Below the pieces are notes generated by a model. It worked only from the letters and a program-made list of their open reading frames with translations. It had not been told where the DNA came from and searched no databases. From JBBTSQ01 sp038078755 (GTDB taxonomy: Bacteria > Patescibacteriota > Minisyncoccia > Phycocordibacterales > JBAYGS01): a DNA stretch of 18,950 nucleotides. The translations under genes and the position numbers were made by a program. How positions within the stretch are numbered: position 1 is the stretch's first letter; the number at the start of each line of letters is the position of its first letter. The stretch lies in NCBI GenBank assembly GCA_038078755.1, contig JBBTSQ010000011.1, forward strand, positions 1 through 18,950, in the 5' to 3' direction. Below are positions 6,408-13,355 of this stretch, piece after piece.

Positions 6408-7124
6408 ATGAATGATGAGCTCATTAGAAGACAAGCTGTAGAGTTTGCTAAATCAAACAGGAGACGCCTAGCCAAAGAATTAACGGATACTTCAAAGTAC
6501 GTCCCAGATGAAATACCGATCTCAGTATTTATGGCGGGTTCACCAGGTGCGGGAAAGACGGAATACTCCAAGAACTTTATTGAAATTCTTGAAAAAGATA
6601 ATCAACGTAAGGTTATTCGTATTGATAGTGATGAATTACGTCGACATATTCCAGGGTATCGAGGCAACAACTCGTATCTCTTTCAGGGAGCCGTATCGAT
6701 TCTTGTTGAGAAAATACAAGATATGGCTCTTGAAAATGAACAAACCTTTCTCTTTGATGGCACGCTTTCAAAATATGATAAAGCGGTCGCCAACATCAAT
6801 AGGTCTCTTGATAAGTTTCGTCGAGTATTTATCTTGTATGTCTACCAACAGCCCGAGGTTGCTTGGAGGTTTACTGTTGCCAGAGAATCTGTCGAGGGTA
6901 GGCACATACCAAAAGACGCTTTTATTGAGCAGTTTATCGGTGCTCGTGAGACAGTTGAACGGATTCGGAAAGAGTTTGACTCCCGAGTCGTCATATTTCT
7001 TGTAAAGAAGAACTTTGAAACACATGAAGTCGAAGAAGTAATTGAAATCAAGCCTAATGATTATCCGGTTGATTATTACCTTAAGGTGAGTTATACTAAA
7101 GATGATCTAGAAGGACTCTTATGA
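6408..7124 (+). CDS. Zeta-toxin-family P-loop kinase
   Basis: A 238-residue protein with Walker A GSPGAGKT at residues 44-51, followed by IDSDELRRHIPGY (72-84). In zeta toxins the Asp of this segment is the catalytic base and substrate contact. FLFDGTL (115-120) and the Arg-rich lid RFTVARESVEGRHIP (154-168) complete the zeta-like layout. Zeta toxins phosphorylate UDP-N-acetylglucosamine, but many chromosomal relatives act on unknown substrates, so toxicity is not assured. Residues 1-36 form a basic helical extension before the first strand. No epsilon/PezA-like antitoxin precedes it; instead it overlaps a 64-residue gene by 4 nt. The Walker and zeta motifs are intact. Confidence 0.8.
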   Translation: MNDELIRRQAVEFAKSNRRRLAKELTDTSKYVPDEIPISVFMAGSPGAGKTEYSKNFIEILEKDNQRKVIRIDSDELRRHIPGYRGNNSYLFQGAVSILVEKIQDMALENEQTFLFDGTLSKYDKAVANINRSLDKFRRVFILYVYQQPEVAWRFTVARESVEGRHIPKDAFIEQFIGARETVERIRKEFDSRVVIFLVKKNFETHEVEEVIEIKPNDYPVDYYLKVSYTKDDLEGLL

Positions 7125-7315
7125 TAAAAAAAATAAAAGCATTCTTTATGACTAAAAAACCAGAAAGCCTCGAAAAATACACAGGCGTGTCTGATTTTAT
7201 GGTGCACGCTTCTTATGATACAAAGAAAAAGGTGTTTACTGAAGCGGCACGCAGAGCAAATGAAGATCAACTCAAAACTTTTCGAGAAGCACGACTTAAA
7301 ACGAGGGTAAATTAA
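7121..7315 (+). CDS. Small basic protein coupled to the zeta-like kinase
   Basis: A 64-residue protein whose ATG overlaps the kinase stop codon as ATGA, the usual sign of translational coupling. It starts MIKKIKAFF and is rich in Lys, Arg and Glu, with a predicted amphipathic helix over residues 35-60 (KKVFTEAARRANEDQLKTFR). I recognise no family. Given the tight coupling to a zeta-like kinase it may be an antitoxin or accessory subunit, but antitoxins of known zeta systems lie upstream, so this is a guess from position. A terminator follows 20 nt after the stop. Confidence 0.6.
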   Translation: MIKKIKAFFMTKKPESLEKYTGVSDFMVHASYDTKKKVFTEAARRANEDQLKTFREARLKTRVN

Positions 7316-7335
7316 TCGGCGCATGGAAGTCAAAG

Positions 7336-7370
7336 AAGACAGCGACCCAGCTAGATCGTTGTCTTTTTCT
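7336..7370 (+). terminator. Terminator of the kinase operon
   Basis: Ten-base-pair stem AAGACAGCGA (7336-7345) with TCGTTGTCTT (7355-7364), including one G-U pair, followed by TTTTTCTT. Confidence 0.7.
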
Positions 7371-7435
7371 TGCATTTTCAGATCTAAAAATGATCTCTAC
7401 GGAGGCATATCGTAAAATCTGGAAGATTTAAGGTA

Positions 7436-7509
7436 AATAAAGTTTTGCCTCGTCCGTACCCTGCGGCAAGCCGTACCCTCGAAGACGAGGGCGGGTATTA
7501 GGCGAGGCA
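7436..7509 (+). repeat. 74-bp palindromic repeat, copy A
   Basis: Matches the reverse complement of 18767-18840 at 72 of 74 positions. It contains TGCCTCG/CGAGGCA outer arms, an inner hairpin CCCTCG-AAGA-CGAGGG and the direct repeat CCGTACCCT. It lies in the 376-bp gap 7316-7691. The rest of that gap holds the terminator above, a hairpin GTGTCGG-CTC-CCGACAC (about 7536-7553), a TACAAT box (7609-7614) and a 16-codon frame at 7631. Confidence 0.75.
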
Positions 7510-7630
7510 TCGGGGGAAAACTTTGTTGTGAGGGTGTCGGCTCCGCCGACACTTCTCATTCGTTGCGGATCACACCCCGAGGTAGAGGGACGGGGTATGC
7601 TCCGCAGATACAATAAAATTGGGAGTATAT

Positions 7631-7681
7631 ATGAGAGGTGGTGTAAAGATATTAGTTGCTTCTTTGTTCATTCCCACGTAG
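7631..7681 (+). CDS. Possible 16-residue leader peptide
   Basis: ATG at 7631 preceded by GGGAG at 7621-7625, one of the few Shine-Dalgarno-like sites in the window. The frame encodes 16 residues and stops at 7681, 10 nt before the ATG of the zinc-ribbon gene. TACAAT at 7609-7614 could be the shared -10 box. It is too short to judge by composition, so it may be chance. Confidence 0.2.
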   Translation: MRGGVKILVASLFIPT

Positions 7682-7691
7682 ACTCCAGGGT

Positions 7692-8243
7692 ATGAATAAT
7701 TTCCAAGATAGAGGAGGACGAGGGGGAGGGTTTCGAGGCGGGGCTTCGGGCGGTAGACCGCCGTTTAAGAAGAGTTGGGGAGGAGATAGAGGTGGCGACC
7801 GTGGGGGAGACAAGCCAATGTACCCTGCGACCTGTAGTAAATGTAATAAGCCGTGCGAGGTGCCGTTTCGCCCAATGAGTGGTAAGCCGGTCTTTTGTCG
7901 AGACTGCTTCAATGCTGGCCGAGATGCGGGAGATGCTCGTGGTTCTCGTCCAGATTTTGCTCATCGTGCGCCGAGACCTGAGTTTGGTAGTAAGCCAAGT
8001 TTCCGACCGGATGCGGGCGCAAGCTTTAAGTCAGCGGGAATGGGGGATGATACCAGAAAGCAATTGACTGAGATCGGTATCAAACTTGACCGATTGATCA
8101 ATGTGGTTGAAAAGATGAACAGTATTGCAAAGGGAGCGAAAAATCCAGCTATGGAAACTGAAACTCCAGTCGAAACTGCTTCAGAAGGCACTGATGCGGC
8201 AAAGGTGGCAAAGAAGAAGGTGCCAACCAAGAAAAAGAAATAA
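7692..8243 (+). CDS. CxxC-x17-CxxC zinc-ribbon protein
   Basis: A 183-residue protein. Residues 7-41 are Gly/Arg-rich (RGG-like), a composition linked to RNA or nucleic-acid binding. Residues 48-72 form CSKC, a 17-residue spacer, then CRDC, exactly the CxxC-x17-CxxC domain common in Patescibacteria and thought to bind zinc. Residues about 115-140 (DDTRKQLTEIGIKLDRLINVVEKMNS) look like a short coiled coil for oligomerisation. The last 20 residues are Lys-rich (KKKVPTKKKK). I chose the ATG at 7692 because the frame upstream offers only a TTG and no family-like residues. The function is unknown; a role with nucleic acids is inferred from composition. Confidence 0.8.
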   Translation: MNNFQDRGGRGGGFRGGASGGRPPFKKSWGGDRGGDRGGDKPMYPATCSKCNKPCEVPFRPMSGKPVFCRDCFNAGRDAGDARGSRPDFAHRAPRPEFGSKPSFRPDAGASFKSAGMGDDTRKQLTEIGIKLDRLINVVEKMNSIAKGAKNPAMETETPVETASEGTDAAKVAKKKVPTKKKK

Positions 8244-8245
8244 TT

Positions 8246-8343
8246 GTCGCCAAGCGACTCGTTATTTAGATGAGTTTGAGCAAGAAAAATTAATTCATCA
8301 GATTGGTACGACTGGCCAACCTGTATATTACGAAAAGAGGTAA
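8246..8343 (+). pseudogene. C-terminal remnant of a winged-helix protein
   Basis: Right after the zinc-ribbon stop, in another frame, the sequence reads RQATRYLDEFEQEKL, then LIHQIGTTGQPVYYEKR and a TAA. This is the typical pattern of a recognition helix plus wing (R-Y-L-x-x-L-x-x-x-x-L-I, I-G-x-T-G, YY) seen at the C-terminus of many regulators. There is no start codon in this frame after the end of the zinc-ribbon gene, and upstream the frame only shadows its Lys-rich tail. It is best explained as the 3' end of a gene whose front was lost, perhaps in the event that placed the zinc-ribbon gene here. Confidence 0.4.
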
Positions 8344-8370
8344 AAAAGGGCTAATTACGGGCATAAAGTA

Positions 8371-8409
8371 AGACAACAGCAGAACCGGTCTCTGGTTCTG
8401 CTGTTGTCT
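8371..8409. terminator. 16-bp hairpin before the gene at 8429
   Basis: AGACAACAGCAGAACC (8371-8386) pairs perfectly with 8394-8409. There is no T-tract. It is a sequence relative of the hairpin at 6310-6348, and the -10 box of the next gene overlaps its edge by only a few bases. Confidence 0.5.
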
Positions 8410-8412
8410 GTC

Positions 8413-8421
8413 TGCTATACT
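8413..8421 (+). promoter_or_regulatory. Extended -10 promoter of the gene at 8429
   Basis: TGC followed by TATACT (8416-8421); the ATG begins 7 nt later, predicting a leaderless mRNA. Confidence 0.6.
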
Positions 8422-8428
8422 GTGCGCC

Positions 8429-9475
8429 ATGTCTTTATACAAAATTATTGGAATACTTGCGGTTGTCAGCACATTTGTATACGCGATGTTTTTAGGCACC
8501 TCTTTTTCTGATAAGAGAAGCGCGCCCGCGGATTACAAAGATGCTACATACGTGATTGACGGCAAGCCGGTGACGCTTGCCCACGGCGTTGCGGAGAGTC
8601 CTGTCGCGCCAGACTCAGTTTCAAAAATCATTACGCGCTATTTCGGCAATGAGGTAACCCACGATTTTGATGGTGACGGCAGGGAAGATGTGGCGTTTTT
8701 GATTACGCAAGAAACTGGCGGGAGCGGAGTATTTTATTATCTTGTGGCGGCGGTAAATACCAAAGACGGCTATGTCGGCTCGCACGGAGTATTTTTGGGT
8801 GATCGTATTGCTCCGCAGACGACCGAGATGGGCAAGGGGAATATCGTCTTGGTCAACTATGCTGATCGCAAACCGGGCGAGAGTTTCGCTACTCGTCCTT
8901 CTGTCGGTAAGAGTATTTGGTTGTTACTTGATACCAAGACGGGTCAGTTTGGCCAAGTTGAGCAAAATTTTGAAGGTGAAATGGATCGTACACGTCTCGG
9001 CAGTTTTATGAACCAGTATCTGTCGAGTGAGTTTGGTATCGAATTTTTCTATCCGAAAAATTATTTTCTAGAAACGAAAGAGTTTGGTAATGCCGAGCGC
9101 CGACATGTCGCCATCATCTTGACCGAAGATACCAAAGAAAATAAAGCGGTGCGGGAGGGACGGGCGCCGGGACGCGAAGGGCCGGTGGCGATTACTTTTG
9201 ATTTGTATCAAAATCCTGAAGGGGGCACTCCGCTTCAATGGGTAAAAGGTAATAATAATTCCAATTACAAATTGTCGAGTACGGGTACTATTCGTAACAC
9301 TATTGTTGCCAGTGAGAGCGCGGTAGCATATTCATTTTCCGGCCTCTATGAAGCCGACGCGACTGCTTTTGCTCATCGGGGGTATATGGTACTTGCGACT
9401 GTTACCTACCTTACTCCAGAGGATCAAATACGCAAAGATTTCACCGCGCTTCTTAAGACAGTCTTATTGCAATAG
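8429..9475 (+). CDS. Anchored extracytoplasmic protein of unknown function
   Basis: A 348-residue protein with one hydrophobic segment at residues 4-24, acting as a signal anchor, so the bulk is outside the membrane. Residues 72-165 contain HDFDGDGREDVAFLI, an Asp-rich calcium-loop pattern like those of FG-GAP and dockerin-type repeats, within a beta-rich domain. Residues 190-348 form a second domain (SSEFGIEFFYPKNYFLE at its start) with the alternating pattern of an exported beta-sandwich. I recognise no named family. It is a single gene between two hairpins. Calcium binding is inferred from the one Asp loop. Confidence 0.7.
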   Translation: MSLYKIIGILAVVSTFVYAMFLGTSFSDKRSAPADYKDATYVIDGKPVTLAHGVAESPVAPDSVSKIITRYFGNEVTHDFDGDGREDVAFLITQETGGSGVFYYLVAAVNTKDGYVGSHGVFLGDRIAPQTTEMGKGNIVLVNYADRKPGESFATRPSVGKSIWLLLDTKTGQFGQVEQNFEGEMDRTRLGSFMNQYLSSEFGIEFFYPKNYFLETKEFGNAERRHVAIILTEDTKENKAVREGRAPGREGPVAITFDLYQNPEGGTPLQWVKGNNNSNYKLSSTGTIRNTIVASESAVAYSFSGLYEADATAFAHRGYMVLATVTYLTPEDQIRKDFTALLKTVLLQ

Positions 9476-9500
9476 CTTCACCGAGAGCTGTATGTTGGAT

Positions 9501-9533
9501 CAACGGCTCAACCAGTTTCTGGTTGAGCCGTTG
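9501..9533. terminator. Perfect 15-bp hairpin before mscL
   Basis: CAACGGCTCAACCAG (9501-9515), TTT loop, exact complement at 9519-9533. It has no T-tract. It belongs to the CGGCTCA hairpin group also found at 4882-4926 and 14365-14463. Confidence 0.55.
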
Positions 9534-9562
9534 GGCATCTTTAAGTGTGTCAGCAGAAAGGG

Positions 9563-9571
9563 TGATATACT
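9563..9571 (+). promoter_or_regulatory. Extended -10 promoter of mscL
   Basis: TGA followed by TATACT (9566-9571). The ATG at 9579 begins 7 nt later; this spacing decides the start over longer in-frame options further upstream. Confidence 0.6.
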
Positions 9572-9578
9572 AATACCT

Positions 9579-9878
9579 ATGATAAAAGATTTTGTGCAAT
9601 TTCTAAAAGAGTTTAATGTGATCTCACTTGCCGTTGGTTTTATAATGGGTACCGCCTCCACGTCACTCATCGGTTCGTTGGTTAAGGATGTGTTAATGCC
9701 TTTGATCGAGCCGTTGATGTCGGTGGAATCATGGAAAGAAGCGGTGATTACCATTGGTCCGGTGCAGATTGGGTATGGATCTTTCTTAGCGGAGCTGATC
9801 AATTTTGTCATCTTGGCTTTGATCATTTTTATTATTACTAAAAAGCTGCTCAAGATCGAGCGACAAAAGACAACATAA
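9579..9878 (+). CDS. mscL: Large-conductance mechanosensitive channel MscL
   Basis: A 99-residue membrane protein that opens under membrane tension and releases solutes during osmotic downshock. It has the MscL layout: a short N-terminal helix (IKDFVQFLKEFN), TM1 with the LAVGFIMG pattern (residues about 18-40) running into SLVKDVLMPLIEPL, a short outside loop, the IGYGSFLAELINF entry to TM2 (about 66-90) and a basic cytoplasmic tail. The family usually has 120-150 residues, so the C-terminal helical bundle is nearly absent, as in other reduced forms. It is followed after 2 nt by a DUF389 gene, so the two are probably co-transcribed. Confidence 0.88.
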   Translation: MIKDFVQFLKEFNVISLAVGFIMGTASTSLIGSLVKDVLMPLIEPLMSVESWKEAVITIGPVQIGYGSFLAELINFVILALIIFIITKKLLKIERQKTT

Positions 9879-9880
9879 CT

Positions 9881-10528
9881 ATGTCATTTATCTACGCGCC
9901 ACGGTCGTATAGTTCAGAGAGTAAACAGGAAGCTATTACAGATTTACTTACAAACACGGTACCAGATCGGGATTATTATGTGTTGGTGATCGGTGCGGTG
10001 GCGCTCGCCGTGTGCGCTATATTTAGCGACAGCTTGGCGGTGTTGATTGCTAGTATGATTGTCGCTCCGCTGGCCTATCCTATTTTGGCACTTGGTTTCT
10101 CCGCAGTGGTGTTTGATGGCCGCTTATTTATTCGAGCATTTTTACTACTACTCATCTCTCTTGTTGTCGCATTGCTGTTGGCTTATCTCGCTACGTATAT
10201 ATTTGGACATATCCGTGTCGACCTATTGAAAATTTCATTTTCAGGAAATCTATATATCGCGACAACGGTCGCGGTGATTGCGGGAGCGATTGCTGCATAC
10301 GGACTGATTCGTTCAAAAGTCGGTGGGGCAATGACTGGTATTGGTATCGCTGTTTCTTTGATGCCACCACTTGTTGCTACCGGTATTGGCGCTGCTGATG
10401 CGGACGTAGCCTTTGCCATACAAGCTTTTGTCCTCTTTCTCCTCAATGTCTTAGGGATCATTGTTGGTAGCGCTGGTGTGTTCAGTTTATTTGGTATGAG
10501 AAGTGAATATCGACGAAGGATTCGCTAG
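9881..10528 (+). CDS. DUF389 membrane protein
   Basis: A 215-residue integral membrane protein with about six hydrophobic segments (residues 34-50, 52-78, 86-108, 120-142, 145-165, 180-208). The order SDSLAVLIASMIVAPLAYPILAL and later GGAMTGIGIAVSLMPPLVATGIG is characteristic of DUF389 (TIGR00341-like). The second pattern, GIAVSLMPP, is the most conserved part of the family. The function is unknown. Its ATG lies two bases after the mscL stop, with no promoter or Shine-Dalgarno site between, which implies coupled expression and hints at an envelope role. Confidence 0.85.
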   Translation: MSFIYAPRSYSSESKQEAITDLLTNTVPDRDYYVLVIGAVALAVCAIFSDSLAVLIASMIVAPLAYPILALGFSAVVFDGRLFIRAFLLLLISLVVALLLAYLATYIFGHIRVDLLKISFSGNLYIATTVAVIAGAIAAYGLIRSKVGGAMTGIGIAVSLMPPLVATGIGAADADVAFAIQAFVLFLLNVLGIIVGSAGVFSLFGMRSEYRRRIR

Positions 10529-10584
10529 TAACATTCATTTTTTTCTGTATACTAGTGGTTATTAGTATATATATTTATAATAGT

Positions 10585-10986
10585 ATGTCTTTTCTATCAA
10601 AATATGAGAGTCATGTATATGCTCTCCTGCGAGTAGTTGCTGGATTTTTATTTATTTGGTACGGCTCAATGAAGCTATTTAACTTTCCGGCGGCGCCGGA
10701 GGGGATTGTAATGCCCGCGTTTATTGTCTGGATCGCTGGGCCGATTGAATTTTTCGGGGGCTTGTTGATTATGCTTGGACTTTTTACGCGACCAATGGCA
10801 TTTTTGGCTTCAGGGTTGATGGCCGTTGCCTACTGGATGGGACACGGTACGCAAGCGCTTTTGCCGATTGTAAATAAAGGCGATATCGCCATACTCTATT
10901 GTTTTGTGTTTCTGTTTATTTCCGCTAAGGGCGCGGGACTGTGGAGTGTTGATAACTGGATTGAAAAGAAGAAGGTGGAAAATTAG
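10585..10986 (+). CDS. DoxX family membrane protein
   Basis: A 133-residue protein with four membrane segments (about 10-28, 48-68, 73-92, 105-122). LLRVVAGFLFIWYGSMKLF followed by IEFFGGLLIMLGLFTRPMAF is the standard DoxX pattern. Members occur with thiol oxidation, sulfur metabolism and oxidative stress genes. The start at 10585 was chosen because MSFLSKYESH leads into the family domain; a GTG at 10555 would lie inside the promoter region. TGTATACT at 10546-10553 or TATATT at 10570-10575 may be the -10 box. A strong bidirectional terminator separates it from the convergent YceI-like gene. Confidence 0.85.
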   Translation: MSFLSKYESHVYALLRVVAGFLFIWYGSMKLFNFPAAPEGIVMPAFIVWIAGPIEFFGGLLIMLGLFTRPMAFLASGLMAVAYWMGHGTQALLPIVNKGDIAILYCFVFLFISAKGAGLWSVDNWIEKKKVEN

Positions 10987-10994
10987 GGTTAAAA

Positions 10995-11033
10995 AGAAAG
11001 CCCCGTCCGCTACGGCGGACGGGGCTTTCTTTT
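10995..11033. terminator. Bidirectional terminator between doxX-like and yceI-like genes
   Basis: A 16-bp perfect stem AGAAAGCCCCGTCCGC (10995-11010) with 11015-11030, TACG loop, preceded by AAAA and followed by TTT. It serves both convergent genes and is the most GC-rich hairpin in the window. Confidence 0.9.
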
Positions 11034-11043
11034 GATAGGGCTA

Positions 11044-11706
11044 TTATTTTGCTGGCGCCACGATGGTTACTTTGATTGCTATTGTTTCATCGACATTTGC
11101 TACAAATGGGATATTGGGAATAGTGAGACCAAAATCACTACGGGTGATAGTTGTTTCGGCAATGCCCGCAAGCGAATCAGCAGATGCCGTGCCGGTTATC
11201 TTAAATATTGCCGGCTTACTTATCCTCGCGATAGTCAACGTGCCTGAAAGTGAATCACTAAATGATCCGTCTGGTGTTACTGCTATCTCGGCGCCTTCGG
11301 TCGGAGTGAATACTATAAACTCATACTCTGGATTTTCTGATTTTAGAATTGCGCGCGCAATGGCGCCGTCTCTCTGTGTGCTGTCTGTCTTGAATGTTCG
11401 CGCGTTTACCTTAATCTCGCCAATCGATAGTACTCGCTCGAGTGTCGGATTTTCAGAAAGGGTGATGGTGCCAGAAAGCATATCAGCCACACCAACTACC
11501 ATAAACGGCTTGCCTCGAAGTTCTTCACCGATTCTAAATTCAGCGACGGAACCTGTACCAATGGTATAGGTTGGATAGCTTGATGCCATCTCTGCCGCTA
11601 CTTCTGTCTGCGGGATACTCGGCGCAGATACTGGACGGGTAATATAATAATAGATACCTGACAGAGCGATCGCCACAATAACGATGCCGTATATTATCTT
11701 TTTCAT
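11044..11706 (-). CDS. Anchored YceI-like protein
   Basis: A 220-residue protein with a signal anchor at residues 3-22 and a Pro/Ser-rich linker. The domain from about residue 45 starts YTIGTGSVAEFRIGEELRGKPFMVVGVADMLSG and carries ITLSENPTLERVLSIGEIKVNARTFKTD and a late RSDFGLTIP. These match the YceI lipid-binding beta-barrel, where members carry isoprenoid-like ligands in the periplasm or outside the cell. The ligand is not known here. It is divergent from the MerT-like gene, and both promoters lie within 64 bp. Confidence 0.8.
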   Translation of the reverse strand: MKKIIYGIVIVAIALSGIYYYITRPVSAPSIPQTEVAAEMASSYPTYTIGTGSVAEFRIGEELRGKPFMVVGVADMLSGTITLSENPTLERVLSIGEIKVNARTFKTDSTQRDGAIARAILKSENPEYEFIVFTPTEGAEIAVTPDGSFSDSLSGTLTIARISKPAIFKITGTASADSLAGIAETTITRSDFGLTIPNIPFVANVDETIAIKVTIVAPAK

Positions 11707-11712
11707 AAGTCT

Positions 11713-11721
11713 ATCCTACCA
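11713..11721 (-). promoter_or_regulatory. Extended -10 promoter of the YceI-like gene
   Basis: The minus strand reads TGG then TAGGAT; the ATG begins 6 nt after the hexamer, predicting a leaderless mRNA. Confidence 0.5.
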
Positions 11722-11729
11722 CATTTCTA

Positions 11730-11738
11730 TGCTATACT
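11730..11738 (+). promoter_or_regulatory. Extended -10 promoter of the MerT-like gene
   Basis: TGC followed by TATACT (11733-11738). The first ATG is 32 nt downstream; an in-frame TTG at 11750 is 11 nt downstream and could be a leaderless start. Confidence 0.5.
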
Positions 11739-11770
11739 TAACACATTATTTGTTCACCATTGAACTATCT

Positions 11771-12139
11771 ATGCGCATAAAAGATATATTTAAAATCAGT
11801 TCTTTGCCGGTCGTGGTAGCTTCTTTGTGTTGTCTATCGCCGATAATTTTGGTGCTGTTTGGCGTAGGGACGGTTGGTTTTGCGTCATCTCTCGCGGATA
11901 CTTTATACGGTGATTACAAATGGTACTTTCGGATTGCTGGATTACTCGCCCTCGTGGTCTCACTCGTGCTGTATTTTAGGCGATCAAAAGGCATTTGCAC
12001 CATTGATGAAGCAAAACGCAGACGTAATGAGATTATCAACATCGTTGCTCTTTCGGTGGTCGCAGGGGTGATCGGGTACGTCTTCTTTTTGTATGTGGTG
12101 GTGCATTATATTGGGGTGTTTCTTGATTTATGGAAATAG
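11771..12139 (+). CDS. MerT-like small membrane protein
   Basis: A 122-residue protein with three membrane segments (about 12-36, 54-70, 88-116). The first contains SLCCLSP with adjacent Cys20-Cys21 followed by a Gly-rich helix (VLFGVGTVGFASSLAD). This resembles the Cys pair in the first helix of the mercuric transporter MerT. A third Cys (GIC, residue 76) sits in the cytoplasmic loop, again as in MerT. There is no merP, merA or merR nearby, so mercury transport is doubtful; the Cys pair may handle another metal or a thiol. An in-frame TTG at 11750 would add seven residues. The next gene begins at or just after its stop. Confidence 0.6.
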   Translation: MRIKDIFKISSLPVVVASLCCLSPIILVLFGVGTVGFASSLADTLYGDYKWYFRIAGLLALVVSLVLYFRRSKGICTIDEAKRRRNEIINIVALSVVAGVIGYVFFLYVVVHYIGVFLDLWK

Positions 12140-12144
12140 GTGCT

Positions 12145-13293
12145 ATGAAAAAAGTCGGTATTATTTGGTGGGTGGTGTGTTTACTGTGCGCGATTGTCGC
12201 AGGGGTGTTATTTTATGATTGGCGGAAAGATACAGCGACTTCTATTGATTCTCGATCGACTATATCAGAGACAGCGTCGGTAGAAACAAAAGCAACAGCA
12301 CTTTTGGCCGGAGGATGTTTTTGGTGTGTTGAAGCAGATCTTGAAAAAGTTGATGGAGTGATTTCTGCAGTCTCCGGATATACTTCTGGTAGTACCAAAA
12401 ATCCTGAATATGGGAATTATGCAGAGGGGGGACATCGAGAAGTGGTGTTGGTCACGTACGATCCAGCAAAAGTCAGTTTTGATAATTTGGTTGAACACTT
12501 AATTAAACACAGTGACCCCACCGACGCTCTCGGCTCTTTTTATGACCGAGGTTTTCAATATGCGCCAGCCGTATATTATGGAGACGATCAGGAGAAACAA
12601 ATTGCAGAAAAGGTGATTTCTGAAATTGACGGGTTGCGTGTGTATGAAAAACCACTTGCGCTCATGGTATTATCTCGAGATGTATTTTGGCCGGCAGAAG
12701 AGTATCATCAGGATTATTACAAAAAGAATCCAATTAGATACACCTACTACCGAAACGCTTCCGGCCGAGATGCATTTATTAAAAAACATTGGGGAGACAA
12801 GGCGGGACTGTTTGCTCGACCGAATGTTGCCATGACGGGCAAGACAGATTGGATGCGATATGTGCGACCGTCGGACGCAGTATTGCGCGAACGACTCACG
12901 CCACTCCAATACAAAGTGACACAGGAGGAGGGGACCGAACGACCATTCGATAATGAATACAATACCAACAAAGCAGAAGGAATATATGTCGATATCGTTT
13001 CGGGTGAGCCGTTGTTTTCTTCAAGAGATAAATATGATTCGGGTACGGGATGGCCATCGTTTGTAAAACCAATTACCGAAGATGCGGTAGTTTTGCGTGA
13101 AGACCGATCTCTTTTTGGAACAAGGGTGGAAGTGCGGTCTCGATATGCCGATTCACATGTGGGGCACGTATTTGATGATGGTCCAAAAGATCGCGGAGGC
13201 AAACGCTATTGCATGAATTCAGCAGCTATGCGGTTTGTGCCAAAAGACAAGATAGTAGCAGAAGGGTACGGAGAGTACCTACAGACACTATAA
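12145..13293 (+). CDS. msrAB: Anchored peptide methionine sulfoxide reductase MsrA-MsrB fusion
   Basis: A 382-residue fusion repairing both epimers of methionine sulfoxide. Residues 6-24 are a signal anchor, so the enzyme works outside the cytoplasm. MsrA (about 50-205) starts with GGCFWC, whose first Cys (58) is the catalytic one, and contains the family's EYHQDYY. MsrB (about 235-375) contains SGTGWPSF, SHVGHVFDDG and RYCMNSAAMRF with catalytic Cys356. The two CxxC zinc motifs of many MsrB proteins are absent. The order A then B matches Neisseria PilB without its thioredoxin domain, so an outside reductant is needed. ATG 12145 has AGGTG just upstream; ATG 12130 would add five residues and overlap the MerT-like gene by 10 nt. 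Confidence 0.93.
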   Translation: MKKVGIIWWVVCLLCAIVAGVLFYDWRKDTATSIDSRSTISETASVETKATALLAGGCFWCVEADLEKVDGVISAVSGYTSGSTKNPEYGNYAEGGHREVVLVTYDPAKVSFDNLVEHLIKHSDPTDALGSFYDRGFQYAPAVYYGDDQEKQIAEKVISEIDGLRVYEKPLALMVLSRDVFWPAEEYHQDYYKKNPIRYTYYRNASGRDAFIKKHWGDKAGLFARPNVAMTGKTDWMRYVRPSDAVLRERLTPLQYKVTQEEGTERPFDNEYNTNKAEGIYVDIVSGEPLFSSRDKYDSGTGWPSFVKPITEDAVVLREDRSLFGTRVEVRSRYADSHVGHVFDDGPKDRGGKRYCMNSAAMRFVPKDKIVAEGYGEYLQTL

Positions 13294-13338
13294 TCCTGCA
13301 CTTTTTTAAGCAAAAAACTGGCTTCTTTAAGATGAATA

Positions 13339-13347
13339 TGGTACAGT
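13339..13347 (+). promoter_or_regulatory. Extended -10 promoter of the DUF5666 gene
   Basis: TGG followed by TACAGT (13342-13347); the ATG at 13356 begins 8 nt later. Confidence 0.5.
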
Positions 13348-13355
13348 AGGTCTCT

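Noticed and set aside
7390..7431. A short frame MISTEAYRKIWKI after the kinase operon terminator
   Set aside because: Only 13 codons, with no promoter or homology that I can name; too little to call a gene or remnant.
7436..7509. Palindromic repeat as a CRISPR or integron attC site
   Set aside because: There are no regular spacers, and the arms lack the RYYYAAC/GTTRRRY core pair of attC sites.
11063..11569. A 168-residue plus-strand frame opposite the YceI-like gene
   Set aside because: It is the complement of a clear YceI-like protein with a promoter and a terminator; composition is that of an antisense shadow.
11771..12139. A mercury-resistance operon
   Set aside because: No MerR, MerA or MerP is near; only the Cys-pair helix is similar.
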